Assembly (NCBI GenBank): GCA_964454025.1
Contig: CAYVRP010000003.1
Span: 76,567-140,566, forward strand
DNA: 64,000 bases
Source of the DNA: JAFGBI01 sp964454025
Lineage (GTDB): Bacteria; Myxococcota_A; Polyangia; Polyangiales; Polyangiaceae
Reading direction: 5' to 3'
Shown here: one piece after another, positions 52,375-62,645 of the stretch
How the letters are laid out: each line of letters starts with the position of its first letter
Position numbering within the stretch: the first letter of the stretch is position 1
Made by a program: the position numbers and the translations under genes
Notes under the pieces: model-generated
What the model saw: the letters and a program-made list of their open reading frames with translations, nothing else
What the model was told of the DNA's origin: nothing
Database searches by the model: none

Positions 52375-53892
52375 CTACTCGGGGACCTCGACGCCCGCGT
52401 CGCGCAGCTCGTCCCGCAGGACGTCCACGTGCTCGGTGAAGGCCGCGGCGACCGCGGGGTCGAACTGGGTCCCCGAGCAGCGCGAGATCTCCCCCAGCGT
52501 GACCTCGTGCGGGAGCGCCAGGCGGTAGGCGCGGTCGGAGGTCATCGCGTCGTAGGTGTCCGCGACCGCGATGATCCGCGCCAAGAGCGGGATCTGCTCT
52601 CCCGCGATGCCGAGCGGGTAGCCGCGCCCGTCCCAGCGCTCGTGGTGGAGGTAGACTCCGGGCAGGACCGGCTCCAAGAACCGGATCGGGTCGAGGATCT
52701 CCCGCCCGAACGTGGGGTGCTTCTTGAAGGTGTCGTACTCCTGCTGCGTGAGGCGGCCCGGCTTGTTCAGGTTCATCACGCAGCCGATCTTGCCGATGTC
52801 GTGCATCAGCGAGGCGTTGCGCACCACCTCGATCGCCTCCGGGCCAAGCCCGAGCCAGCGCGCGAGCGCCACGGCGTAGCGCGCGACGCGCTCGGAGTGT
52901 CCCGCGGTGTACCGGTCCATCTTGTCGATGGCGGCGGCGAGGCCCCGGATGGTCTGCTGGAAGGTGTCCTGTAAATCGGTGTAGAGCCGCGCGTTCTCGA
53001 TCGCCGCCGCGCCGCGGGAGGCCACGATGCTGAGCAGCTTCCGCTGCCCCTCGTCGAAGCGGCGCGGGGTGGCCAGGCTCACCACCGCCAGCCAACCGAG
53101 CAGGCGTTCGCGCGAGCGGAGCGGGACCACGGCCGCGCTCGACACCGGCCGGCTCGGCAGATCGGCGAAGAGCTCGGCGGCGTGGGCACCGTGGACCACC
53201 AGGGGCGCCCCCGTCGCCAGGCGGGGGGCGATGGTGTCCGCGTTCAGGCGCCCCGGGCTCGCCTCCGCCGGGACCGCCGGGCTCCGGGCCCGGCTGCGCT
53301 CGCGATACCCCCCGCTCCCGTCGTCGAGCCAGGTGAAGACCAGATCGGCGTGCACGTCGGTGAGGGCGCTCGCCTCCATCGTCGCGACCACCTGCTCCAA
53401 CGACAGGCTCGCCGCGATCGCCTCCGAAACCTGGTACAGGGACAGCGCCTCGCGCAGCCGCAGGTTCTCCGCGGCCAGCCGCTGCTTCTCGAGGCCGCGC
53501 TGCACGATGTGGACGATCTCCTCGACCTTGAACGGCTTGAGGATGTAGTCGTAGGCGCCGCGCTTCATCGCGTCGATGGCCGTCTCCACCGTGCCGAAGC
53601 CGGTCATGATCACCGTCAGCGTGTCCGGGCTGGTGCGGGCGACCTCGCGGAGCAGCTCGAGCCCCCCCATCTTGGGCATCTTCAGGTCGCTGATCACCAG
53701 ATCGTAGTGCCTGGCCTCCAGCTCCCGCAGCGCGCTGAGGCCGTCCTCCGCCGTGCGCACTGCGTAGCCTTCCATGCCCAGGAAGTCCGCCAGGATGTCG
53801 CGGATGAACTTCTCGTCATCCACGACCAGCACGCGCGGCCTTTCCTCGGGAGCCCCCGAAGTGGAATCGGCCTTCGGGGGGGCGCCCACCAC
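52375..53892 (-). CDS. REC-GAF-HD-GYP response regulator
   Basis: About 505 residues; GTG 53892 (or the next codon, GTG 53889) is preceded by TATGAG nine nt upstream. Residues about 20-140 are a receiver with RVLVVDDEKF and phospho-acceptor Asp in LVISDLKMPKMGG. A GAF-like segment follows (about 170-310). The C-terminal HD-GYP domain shows TAGHSERVARYAVAL, LMHDIGKIG, HPTFGREIL and HHERWDGRGYP, so it should hydrolyse c-di-GMP in response to phosphorylation. The partner kinase is not adjacent. Co-directional and abutting with lipB. Confidence 0.93.
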   Translation of the reverse strand: MVGAPPKADSTSGAPEERPRVLVVDDEKFIRDILADFLGMEGYAVRTAEDGLSALRELEARHYDLVISDLKMPKMGGLELLREVARTSPDTLTVIMTGFGTVETAIDAMKRGAYDYILKPFKVEEIVHIVQRGLEKQRLAAENLRLREALSLYQVSEAIAASLSLEQVVATMEASALTDVHADLVFTWLDDGSGGYRERSRARSPAVPAEASPGRLNADTIAPRLATGAPLVVHGAHAAELFADLPSRPVSSAAVVPLRSRERLLGWLAVVSLATPRRFDEGQRKLLSIVASRGAAAIENARLYTDLQDTFQQTIRGLAAAIDKMDRYTAGHSERVARYAVALARWLGLGPEAIEVVRNASLMHDIGKIGCVMNLNKPGRLTQQEYDTFKKHPTFGREILDPIRFLEPVLPGVYLHHERWDGRGYPLGIAGEQIPLLARIIAVADTYDAMTSDRAYRLALPHEVTLGEISRCSGTQFDPAVAAAFTEHVDVLRDELRDAGVEVPE

Positions 53893-53901
53893 GACCCTCA
53901 A

Positions 53902-53907
53902 CTCATA
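53902..53907 (-). promoter_or_regulatory. -10-like TATGAG before HD-GYP gene
   Basis: TATGAG on the reverse strand ends 9 nt before GTG 53892. It lies in the 65-bp stretch between the CPBP protease gene and the regulator. Confidence 0.38.
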
Positions 53908-53957
53908 GTGAATTGTCGGGCTCGGCTCAACTCTCCCCCCGCGCGCCGCGGCCTGCC

Positions 53958-54551
53958 TCAGCTCCTCAGGCCGAGAAGACCACCCAGGCGCGGCGGCGGG
54001 GGTGTCGGATCGTGTCGCCGGAGGTAGCGGAGATTGAGCCAGTTGATCAGCGTGTGCGCCACGATGGGACCGACGAGCGAGCCGGTGAGCTCGAACACCG
54101 CGCCCAGCACGAGGCCGACCAGCGCCGCCCAGATCGCCCAGACCCAGCGGCTTCGACCCGGCAGGTAGTGCACGGCCCCGAAGAGCAGCGCCTGGGGCAG
54201 CAGGCCCACCGCCGGCTGCAGCAGCCCGCGGAACAGGACCTCCTCGACGAAGCCGCTCGCCGGTCCCACCACGAGCACGGCGAGGGGGCTCATCGCGCGA
54301 GCGATGGGGCGCAGCTCTCGGTGAAGCTCCCGCACCCACGCCGTGTGGGTCACGAGCGGCGGGGTCAGCGCCACGACCAGGCCCCCGAACGCCAGGCCGA
54401 TGCAGCTCGAATAGGCGTGGCTCGTCCACGGGTCGAGGACGAGCCACGGGGCCGGGTGGATCAACGGCGACCTCCAGTTCGAGTACGCCTCGACCCCCAG
54501 GAAGACCAGGGTCAGGAGCAGGTAGGCCGCGGCGATGCCCCAGCGCGCCAT
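53958..54551 (-). CDS. CPBP-family intramembrane metalloprotease
   Basis: 197 residues with six or so membrane helices. The CPBP (Abi/Rce1-like) motifs are present: EEVLFRGLL (Glu-Glu-x-x-x-Arg), a His in FGAVHYL and the C-terminal AHTLINWLNL (His, Asn). Family members cut lipopeptides or act as scaffold proteases in the membrane. The ATG at 54551 is preceded by CATATT (54563-54558) six nt upstream. It is followed on the same strand by the HD-GYP gene and is divergent from the sigma factor gene. Confidence 0.9.
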   Translation of the reverse strand: MARWGIAAAYLLLTLVFLGVEAYSNWRSPLIHPAPWLVLDPWTSHAYSSCIGLAFGGLVVALTPPLVTHTAWVRELHRELRPIARAMSPLAVLVVGPASGFVEEVLFRGLLQPAVGLLPQALLFGAVHYLPGRSRWVWAIWAALVGLVLGAVFELTGSLVGPIVAHTLINWLNLRYLRRHDPTPPPPRLGGLLGLRS

Positions 54552-54557
54552 GGCCCG

Positions 54558-54563
54558 AATATG
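54558..54563 (-). promoter_or_regulatory. -10-like CATATT, 6 nt before CPBP start
   Basis: CATATT on the reverse strand ends 6 nt before ATG 54551, predicting transcription starting at or beside the start codon. Confidence 0.45.
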
Positions 54564-54613
54564 GCATGGGCGAAACCGCCACGCATCCAGTGACTCCGGC
54601 TACCCGGTGGCGC

Positions 54614-54619
54614 TAGATT
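54614..54619 (+). promoter_or_regulatory. -10-like TAGATT before FliA-like sigma
   Basis: TAGATT ends nine nt before the GTG at 54629; no -35 is obvious. Confidence 0.38.
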
Positions 54620-54628
54620 GGCCCCGCC

Positions 54629-55339
54629 GTGAGCACTGTGCCGGACTCGCAAGCGGTCCTGGACCTCGTCGAGGGGGCACTCGACCTCGTGGAGGCCATC
54701 GCGCGCCACCTGCACCGTACCGTGGGCTCGCCAGCCTCGCTGGACGACCTGATCGGCGTCGGCAGAATCGGGCTCCTCGACGCCGCGCGACGGTACGACG
54801 CGGCGCGCGGGGTGCCGTTCCGCGCGTTCGCGGCTCACCGAGTGCGCGGCGCGGTCCTCGACGGGATGCGTCGCATGGGGCACGTGCCGCGCCGCGCCTA
54901 CGCGCGGATCCGCGCGGTCGAGGCCGCGGCGCGCGTCAGCGAAGCGGCGCTGGAGGATCTCGGCGTCGCGCCGCCGCCCGGGGCCGGGCCCGCCGTCGCC
55001 GCCCAGCGCCTCGGGGATCACCTGGCCGCGATGGCGACCGCCATGGCCGTGGGGCTACTCAGCAGCCCCGCGGGCGGGGACGACGGTGGGGTCACGGCGG
55101 CGGACGACGCGCCGGATCCCGAGCAAGCCGCGGCTCGCCGGGAGCTTCTGGCGCTGGTCGGGGCCGCGCTCGAGGAGTTGCCCGCGGAGGAAGCCGCGCT
55201 GGTCCGCCGCCATTACCTCGAGGGTGAGCAGTTCGACGAGGTGGCGCGCGATCTCGGCATCAGCAAGTCCTGGGCGAGTCGGCTGCACGCCCGCGCCATG
55301 GACCGGCTGACCCGGCGCCTGCGCGGCGCGGGCGACTAG
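54629..55339 (+). CDS. FliA-like (group 3) sigma factor
   Basis: 236 residues. Region 2 (SLDDLIGVGRIGLLDAARRYDAARGVPFRAFAAHRVRGAVLDGMRRMGHVPRR) is close to flagellar FliA and sigma-B-type factors, and region 4 (LEELPAEEAALVRRHYLEGEQFDEVARDLGISKSWASRLHARAM) contains the helix-turn-helix. The region between is Ala-rich and poorly conserved. Such factors commonly drive flagellar or type III secretion genes, and the gene downstream encodes a type III inner-rod-like protein. No anti-sigma (FlgM) gene is visible nearby. GTG start. Confidence 0.85.
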   Translation: MSTVPDSQAVLDLVEGALDLVEAIARHLHRTVGSPASLDDLIGVGRIGLLDAARRYDAARGVPFRAFAAHRVRGAVLDGMRRMGHVPRRAYARIRAVEAAARVSEAALEDLGVAPPPGAGPAVAAQRLGDHLAAMATAMAVGLLSSPAGGDDGGVTAADDAPDPEQAAARRELLALVGAALEELPAEEAALVRRHYLEGEQFDEVARDLGISKSWASRLHARAMDRLTRRLRGAGD

Positions 55340-55494
55340 GCAGGCCGCTTCGGTTTCCGCCCCCGCGCCGCTCGAGGCGCGGTCGGGACCCGCGGGTGCG
55401 CGCGGCGCACGGCGCCGAGACGCCGCTTCGCCCCCGCCCCGGCGCGGGAGGCGTTCGCCCCGCCGCCGCGCCGGACCTGGCCCCCTTCCGGTGC

Positions 55495-55515
55495 GCCGGA
55501 CCCAGTCGGTCCGGC
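55495..55515 (+). terminator. Hairpin GCCGGACC-n5-GGTCCGGC
   Basis: A perfect 8-bp inverted repeat with a 5-nt loop, about 155 bp after the sigma factor stop. It could end that transcript or act as an operator for the next gene; no T-tract follows. Confidence 0.35.
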
Positions 55516-55616
55516 AAGGCTCGCGCTGGCGCCCGACGGCTGCCATCAGCCGCCTCCTCCGGGTATTACCAGTCGATCCGGCGCAACCGAGCAGGCCCGG
55601 CGAACGACCTCTAGCC

Positions 55617-55931
55617 ATGGACTCGCTCGAGGCTCTGCCCTCCCCACCGTCCGTGGGGCTCGGCGGCCCCACCCCCCTGGCGGGCGCGCGTCCCCCGACC
55701 GTCGCGCGGCCGGACGCGGGCTTCGCTGCCCTCCTCGCGCGCGTGGGGTCGGTGGTCGCCGCGGGCGAGGCGCTGGTCGAGCGGGCTGCCGCCGGCCCCG
55801 CGGTGACCGACCCGGCCAGGCTCATCGCCCTCCAGGTGGGCGTCTACCGCTACGCCGAGACGATCGAGCTCGTCACCAAGGTCGTGGAGGGCGCGTCGAC
55901 CGCTGTCCGCACCACCCTCCAGTCCACCTGA
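55617..55931 (+). CDS. Type III secretion inner-rod (YscI/EscI-like) protein
   Basis: 104 residues. The N-terminus is Pro/Gly-rich and variable; the C-terminal half (SVVAAGEALVERA, DPARLIALQVGVYRYAETIELVTKVVEGASTAVRTTLQ) fits the LLxLQ-x-Y-x-ELxSKxxxxAxxxVxTLL pattern of YscI/HrpB/EscI rod proteins of type III secretion systems. No signal peptide, as expected for a substrate of its own export system. It lies 277 bp after a FliA-like sigma factor, and no other secretion gene is in view, so it may be an orphan part of a system elsewhere. The assignment rests on the C-terminal motif only. Confidence 0.6.
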   Translation: MDSLEALPSPPSVGLGGPTPLAGARPPTVARPDAGFAALLARVGSVVAAGEALVERAAAGPAVTDPARLIALQVGVYRYAETIELVTKVVEGASTAVRTTLQST

Positions 55932-55999
55932 GCGCCGCGCCGGCCTCCCTGCCGCGCCGCCGCTTGACCCCCACGCCACCCGGCCCACTACTTGGCGCG

Positions 56000-57115
56000 A
56001 TGCGCGTGATCGTCGCGATGAGCGGCGGCGTCGACTCCTCGGTCGCTGCGGCCCGGCTCGTGCAAGCCGGCCACGACGTGGTTGGGGTCACGCTTCGCCT
56101 GGGGGACCACGGCGCGGCCAACCCCGTGGCGCCTCGCCTCCCGGGACCCGAGATGGAGGCGGAGGTGGCGGCGTCGCTGCTCGGGATTGCGCACCACGTC
56201 ATCGACTTCCGTGAGGAATTCGACCGGATCATCGTGAGCCCGTTCGTTGATGCCTACCTCGCCGGGTTCACGCCGAGCCCCTGCGTCGTCTGCAACCGGC
56301 GCATCAAGCTCGCCGCCCTGGAGCGGGTCCGCCGCCGCCTGGGCGCCGACGCGGTCGCCACCGGCCACTACGCACGGCTCCAGAACATTGCCGGCCGGCC
56401 GCGCCTCCTTCGGGCGCGCGATCTCGGCAAGGACCAGAGCTACTTCCTCCACGCGCTCGCGCCCGAGGGCCGCGCTCGATTGCTGCTGCCCCTCGGTGAC
56501 CTCACCAAGTCGGAGGTGCGCGCGGACGCACGGCGCCTCGGACTGCCTAGCGCGGAGCGCGCAGAGAGCCAGGAGCTCTGCTTCGTGCCGGATGGTCGCT
56601 ACGTGGCGCTGGTGGAGGCGCGCGGCAGGGACCGCATCCGACCCGGGCCGCTCGTGGACGCGAGCGGGCGCGAGGTGGGCCGTCACCGGGGGATCCATGC
56701 CTTCACGCTCGGTCAGCGCCGCCAGCTCGGGGTAGCGCTCGGGAGCCCGGTCTACGTCACCGGGATCGAGCCCGAGAGCGGGTGCGTCCGGCTCGGCTCG
56801 AGGGACCAGCTGGCGTCCAGTGGCGCCCTGCTCGAGGAGGTGGTCCTCGACGACGACGTGGAGCTGCCGCTGGAGTGCGAGGTCGTCGTCCGCTACCGGG
56901 CCGAGGCGGTGCCGGCCCGCGCCGTGGCCGGGGCGGTCGGGAGCCTCCTCATCCACTTCTCACGGCCGGTTGCCGTCGTCGCGCCGGGCCAGTACGCGGT
57001 CCTGTACCTGGGGGAGCGGGTGCTCGGGGGCGGCAGGATCCGGGCCAGCTTGCGCGGGGCCGAGGCCCCGGGGCAACCAGGCGAGCGGCGCGAGCCGGTC
57101 CCCGAGCGCCAGTGA
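56000..57115 (+). CDS. mnmA: tRNA-specific 2-thiouridylase
   Basis: 371 residues from ATG 56000. The ATP-PPase loop is AMSGGVDSSVAA; the two catalytic cysteines lie in TPSPCVVCNRRIKL (about 94) and SQELCFVPDG (about 193); LGKDQSYFLHAL and HRGIHAFTLGQRRQLGVA complete the family signature. It places sulfur at U34 of Glu, Gln and Lys tRNAs. The C-terminal end (AEAPGQPGERREPVPERQ) is a species-specific extension. Preceded by CTACTT about 6 nt before the ATG, so possibly leaderless. Confidence 0.96.
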   Translation: MRVIVAMSGGVDSSVAAARLVQAGHDVVGVTLRLGDHGAANPVAPRLPGPEMEAEVAASLLGIAHHVIDFREEFDRIIVSPFVDAYLAGFTPSPCVVCNRRIKLAALERVRRRLGADAVATGHYARLQNIAGRPRLLRARDLGKDQSYFLHALAPEGRARLLLPLGDLTKSEVRADARRLGLPSAERAESQELCFVPDGRYVALVEARGRDRIRPGPLVDASGREVGRHRGIHAFTLGQRRQLGVALGSPVYVTGIEPESGCVRLGSRDQLASSGALLEEVVLDDDVELPLECEVVVRYRAEAVPARAVAGAVGSLLIHFSRPVAVVAPGQYAVLYLGERVLGGGRIRASLRGAEAPGQPGERREPVPERQ

Positions 57116-57278
57116 CCCCGGCGGGCCGCCCCGGTTCTCCCGGGCTCCCGCACGCGCGGCGGCTGGCCCTTCGGGACGGGGGCAGGCGCGCCGGCCGCCG
57201 TCCCGGCGGCGCCGCCGTCGCCGCGACCTCTACGCCGCCAAGCCCCCGGCGGGGATGGAAGGTCCCCCGGGTACCAGG

Positions 57279-57284
57279 CACAAT
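57279..57284 (+). promoter_or_regulatory. -10-like CACAAT before lipoprotein
   Basis: CACAAT ends eight nt before the ATG at 57293. Confidence 0.38.
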
Positions 57285-57292
57285 TCGCCGGC

Positions 57293-57961
57293 ATGGCGGC
57301 CCTGAGGCTCATCCCAGCGCTCCTGCTGGCCTGCTCGCCCGGGCTCGTCGCGTGCAGCGTCGGCGAAGGCGAGGGCTGGGTGCGCCGCGACCGCCTCGTC
57401 ATCGAGGACTGCTGGGACGGCCCCTTCGATCTGCAGCCCACCTTCTTCGGCGCCAACCCCCACCGCGAGCAGGAGGTCCTCATCCGCGTTCAGCGTGGCA
57501 ACAACATCCAGGAGCTCTCGGACGGGCTCACCGTGCTCGTGACCGACACTCCCCGCGTTCGGGGAGAGCTGCTCGGCGAGCCGATGGCGGTCGGGATGCC
57601 GCCCGGGGTCACGCCGCCGGGAGTCCCCCTCGAGGCCAACCCGTCGCCCCCGCTGGTTTCGCTGGCGCTCTACCTCCACAACACCTGTCACCGCGAGAAC
57701 GGGACCATCTACTCCGTCGAGCCGAACCGGATCGAGACGGGGGGCCTGGAGAGCACGATCACGTTCCTGTCGCTCTTCAGCGGCGACCCGAACGAGAAGA
57801 GCGCCGACGACCGGCTCACCGAGGCCGAGTTCGCCGCCTGGTTCGCCGACCCGCGCGTGCTGGACGCCGATGGGCACATCCCCGCCGACCGCGCGAGCTA
57901 CGTGGAGGGCCGCTTCCGCTTCTTCTTTCAGCGGGGGCAGCCGGCGCAGCCCTTCCCCTGA
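57293..57961 (+). CDS. Lipoprotein of unknown function
   Basis: 222 residues. MAALRLIPALLLACSPGLVAC is a lipoprotein signal with lipobox LVAC. The mature part is beta-rich with conserved-looking phrases (IEDCWDGPFDLQPTFFGANPH, ALYLHNTCHRENGTIYSVEPNRIE, DGHIPADRASYVEGRFRFFFQRGQPAQPFP). Two Cys (in EDCWD and NTCHR) may form a disulfide. I do not recognise the family; it looks like an outer-membrane lipoprotein common in myxobacteria. The gene stands alone between mnmA and a small Cys protein. Confidence 0.72.
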   Translation: MAALRLIPALLLACSPGLVACSVGEGEGWVRRDRLVIEDCWDGPFDLQPTFFGANPHREQEVLIRVQRGNNIQELSDGLTVLVTDTPRVRGELLGEPMAVGMPPGVTPPGVPLEANPSPPLVSLALYLHNTCHRENGTIYSVEPNRIETGGLESTITFLSLFSGDPNEKSADDRLTEAEFAAWFADPRVLDADGHIPADRASYVEGRFRFFFQRGQPAQPFP

Positions 57962-58012
57962 CCCTGGTGGTGCCGGACCGGGGCTCGGTGGCGGCCCCCC
58001 GCGTTCTGGCCG

Positions 58013-58018
58013 TACAAT
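58013..58018 (+). promoter_or_regulatory. -10 hexamer TACAAT, 5 nt before GTG
   Basis: TACAAT ends five bases before GTG 58024. Transcription starting seven bases downstream would begin inside the start codon region, so the next codon (GTG 58027) may be the actual leaderless start. Confidence 0.5.
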
Positions 58019-58023
58019 CGGCC

Positions 58024-58218
58024 GTGGTGGACACCGAGGTCGATGCACGGCTGCGCCACGAGGCGCGCCGCTTCGCGCTCCGCTTCGCCTGCGAGCACTG
58101 CGCGCACCGGGAGCGGTCGGGGGGCTGCAGCCTCGGCTACCCGCCGGAGCCCGCGCGCGCGGCCGACCTCCAGGTGACCGCCCAGATCCGCTTCTGCAAG
58201 GCGTTCGAGATCGAATGA
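58024..58218 (+). CDS. Small cysteine-containing protein
   Basis: 64 residues from GTG 58024 (or 63 from GTG 58027). The sequence (EVDARLRHEARRFALRFACEHCAHRE, GGCSLGYPPEPARA, QIRFCKAFEIE) has a CxxC pair plus two more Cys, spaced for a zinc site or small Fe-S site. No signal peptide. It sits 62 bp after the lipoprotein stop and 19 bp before tilS. Support comes from the promoter hexamer, the codon bias and the protein-like composition; the role is unknown. Confidence 0.6.
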   Translation: MVDTEVDARLRHEARRFALRFACEHCAHRERSGGCSLGYPPEPARAADLQVTAQIRFCKAFEIE

Positions 58219-58237
58219 GGACGGGGAGTCAGCTCCG

Positions 58238-59149
58238 ATGCCCCCGAGTCATCCGCCCTCGCTCGTCACGCTCGCGCGGCGCGCGCTGCGGGAGGATTGC
58301 GCGATCGGGCGGGGCACCCGCCTGCTCGTCGCCGTCTCCGGGGGTGGGGACTCGCAGGCGCTGCTCGACGGGCTCGCCCGGCTGCGGCGAGCCCTCGACC
58401 TCGACCTCGTCGCGCACGGGGTCGACCACGGGCTCCGGGCCGAGGCGGAGGCCGAGCTCGACCTCGCCCAGGCGCTCGCCGCGAGTCACGGGGTGCCCTT
58501 CACCACCACCCGTCTCGCCGTCGCGCGCGGTTCGAACCTGCAGGCGCGCGCCCGGGCGGCCCGGCTCGAGGCGCTGCGGGGCGCCGCGCGCCGGTATGGC
58601 GCGGCGGTCGTGGCGACGGCTCACCACGCCGACGACCGCGCCGAAACCGTGCTGCTCCGCTTGCTGCGGGGGTCCGGCCCGCGCGGTCTCGCGGCGCTCC
58701 CGCCCCGCGCCGGCGACCTCGTGCGACCACTGATCCGGGCGCGCCGGGACGCCATCCACGCGCACCTGTCTCGCCACGGGATCCCGTTCGCGACCGATCC
58801 GTCGAACGCGGACCCGCGGTTCCTCCGGGTGCGGGTCCGGCGCGACCTGATGCCCCTGCTCGAGCAGCTCTCCCCGCGGATCGTGGAGCACCTGGCGGCG
58901 CTCGCCGACCAGCTCACGTCCGCGGGTCCCGCCGACGGATCGGGCGCGAGCCTCGACGGGATCCCGCTCGGCCGCGCTCAGCGCGTCGCGCTCGAGCGCG
59001 CGCTCCGCCTCGGGCTCGGGTCCGCGCGCGTCTGGCTCCCCGGAGACCGCGCGGCGCGGGTCGATCTCGGATCGGGGACCATCGAGATCGGGGCCGCCCA
59101 GCGCGGCCCCGCGCGCCGTGGCCGGGGTGCTGCCGATCCGGGCGGCTGA
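58238..59149 (+). CDS. tilS: tRNA(Ile)-lysidine synthase
   Basis: 303 residues, short for TilS because most of the C-terminal domain is missing, which is common in this lineage. The ATP-PPase loop AVSGGGDSQALL has SGGGDS in place of the usual SGGxDS with V or P. Further motifs are AHGVDHGLR, ARAARLEALRGAARRYGA and VATAHHADDRAETVLLRLLRGSG (metal-binding His/Asp). It makes lysidine at C34 of the AUA-reading tRNA(Ile), which is essential. It is followed by ftsH, the classical tilS-ftsH order. Confidence 0.93.
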   Translation: MPPSHPPSLVTLARRALREDCAIGRGTRLLVAVSGGGDSQALLDGLARLRRALDLDLVAHGVDHGLRAEAEAELDLAQALAASHGVPFTTTRLAVARGSNLQARARAARLEALRGAARRYGAAVVATAHHADDRAETVLLRLLRGSGPRGLAALPPRAGDLVRPLIRARRDAIHAHLSRHGIPFATDPSNADPRFLRVRVRRDLMPLLEQLSPRIVEHLAALADQLTSAGPADGSGASLDGIPLGRAQRVALERALRLGLGSARVWLPGDRAARVDLGSGTIEIGAAQRGPARRGRGAADPGG

Positions 59150-59187
59150 ATCGGCCGGGGTCGATCGACGCGCCCGCGGTCGGGTGG

Positions 59188-59193
59188 CATATT
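59188..59193 (+). promoter_or_regulatory. -10-like CATATT upstream of ftsH
   Basis: CATATT lies about 40 nt before the ftsH GTG, giving a leader of roughly 33 nt. It lets ftsH be transcribed independently of tilS. Confidence 0.33.
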
Positions 59194-59232
59194 GTCGCCG
59201 GGGCACCCTCCCGTGCTCCCGAGGCCCACCCC

Positions 59233-61173
<1,941 letters not shown>

Positions 61174-61199
61174 GGTCGGGCCGCCGTCGGGCGGGGCCT

Positions 61200-62645
61200 T
61201 CACGCGGCGGGGCCGCCGGCGGCGAGCAGGGAACGGGCGCGCTCGAGCAGCGCTCCCCGCGTGTTGAGCTCGGGGTGGTCGGTCACCTGCTCGAGCAGTG
61301 CTCGCAGCAGGTCGCCGATCTGCCGGCCCGGCGGGAGCCCGAGCTCGGCCATCAGATCGTGGCCGTCGACGGCCAGATCCGCGACCGACAGCGTCGCCCC
61401 GGCGCGGAGCGCGGCCTCCACTCGCGCCTCGAGCTCGGCGATCCGCGCCAGCTCCGCGGCGGCGTCCCGTCCCTTGGCGATCAGGTCCGCGCGGCACAGG
61501 GCGAGGACGTCGCGCCACCGGGCCTCTCCCACGCGGCGGATCCAGCGGCGCACGGCGCCGTCGCTCCAGCCGGGGTCGTACACCACGAGGTGGTGTCGCA
61601 CGAGCGCGGTGACGTAGGCGCGCTCGTCGTTGGCGAGGCGGAGCCGCCCCGTGAGGCGCTCGGCGATCGCGGCTCCCGCCTGCTCGTGGTCGTAGAAGGT
61701 GTAGTCGGACGTCTTCTCGCTGTGGGCGCGAGTGGCCGGCTTGGCGACGTCGTGCAGTAGGGCGGCCAGCCGCAGCAGGGGCCGGGGAGGGCAGGCGTCG
61801 ACGCAGTGCAGCGTGTGGGTCCACACGTCGTAGGCGTGATGGCGGTTCTGCTCGCACCCCACCAGGGCGACGAGCTCCGGCGCAGTGATCGCGAGCAGGC
61901 CGTGCTCGCGCATGATCTCGAACGCCCGGCTCGGCCGCGCGGCCCGCAGCGCCTTCAGCCACTCGTCGCGGACGCGCTCCAGGCTCACCCGGCGGAAGCA
62001 GCCGAGCGAGGGCGCGATGGCGGCGGCGGGCGCGGGGGCGAGCTCGAGCTCGAGGGTGGCCGCGAAGCGCGCCGCGCGGAGCACCCGGAGCCCGTCCTCG
62101 GCGAAGCGCGCCGCGGGATCGCCGACGGCGCGCAGGATCCCGGCGTCGAGATCGCGGAGGCCACCGAACGGATCGATGAGCTCGTCGTGGAGCGGATCGA
62201 ACGCGAGGGCGTTGACCGTGAAGTCTCGCCGCGCCAGGTCCGCGACGATGTCGTCGACGAAGAAGACCGAGTCCGGGTGGCGGCCGTCGGTATAGGTCGT
62301 CTCGCCGCGGAGCGTCGTGACCTCGTAGCCGACCTTGCCCACCATCACCGTCACGGTGCCGTGCTGCACGCCCGTGGGGATGGCGCGGCGGAAGCTCCGC
62401 AGCACCACTTCGGGCGGCGCCGAGGTCGCCAGATCCCAGTCCCCCGAGGGCGACTCCGACCGAGCTCCGGTGCGCGTTGCGCGCACGAGATCGCGGACCA
62501 CGCCGCCGACGATCCAGGTGCGGTGGCCCGCGCGGGCCAGCACGTCCGCGATCCGGGCGACCGCGTCCGGCATCGCGGCGTGGATCGCGGCGGCGAGCTC
62601 GGCGTCGGCGGGCGGCGCCGCGGGTGCGGTGTCTACTGAGCCCAC
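61200..62645 (-). CDS. cca: CCA tRNA nucleotidyltransferase
   Basis: 481 residues from GTG 62645, which overlaps the upstream kinase stop by 13 bp. The class II nucleotidyltransferase motifs are IVGGVVRDLV, GDWDLATSAPP (DxD metal site), RRDFTVNALAFD and FAEDGLRVLRAARFAATL. An HD domain is present (RLAALLHDVAKP, HEQAGAAIAERL), so it is the bifunctional kind that can also hydrolyse phosphates. It adds or repairs the tRNA 3' CCA. Convergent with ftsH; 26 bp separate their stops. Confidence 0.93.
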   Translation of the reverse strand: MGSVDTAPAAPPADAELAAAIHAAMPDAVARIADVLARAGHRTWIVGGVVRDLVRATRTGARSESPSGDWDLATSAPPEVVLRSFRRAIPTGVQHGTVTVMVGKVGYEVTTLRGETTYTDGRHPDSVFFVDDIVADLARRDFTVNALAFDPLHDELIDPFGGLRDLDAGILRAVGDPAARFAEDGLRVLRAARFAATLELELAPAPAAAIAPSLGCFRRVSLERVRDEWLKALRAARPSRAFEIMREHGLLAITAPELVALVGCEQNRHHAYDVWTHTLHCVDACPPRPLLRLAALLHDVAKPATRAHSEKTSDYTFYDHEQAGAAIAERLTGRLRLANDERAYVTALVRHHLVVYDPGWSDGAVRRWIRRVGEARWRDVLALCRADLIAKGRDAAAELARIAELEARVEAALRAGATLSVADLAVDGHDLMAELGLPPGRQIGDLLRALLEQVTDHPELNTRGALLERARSLLAAGGPAA

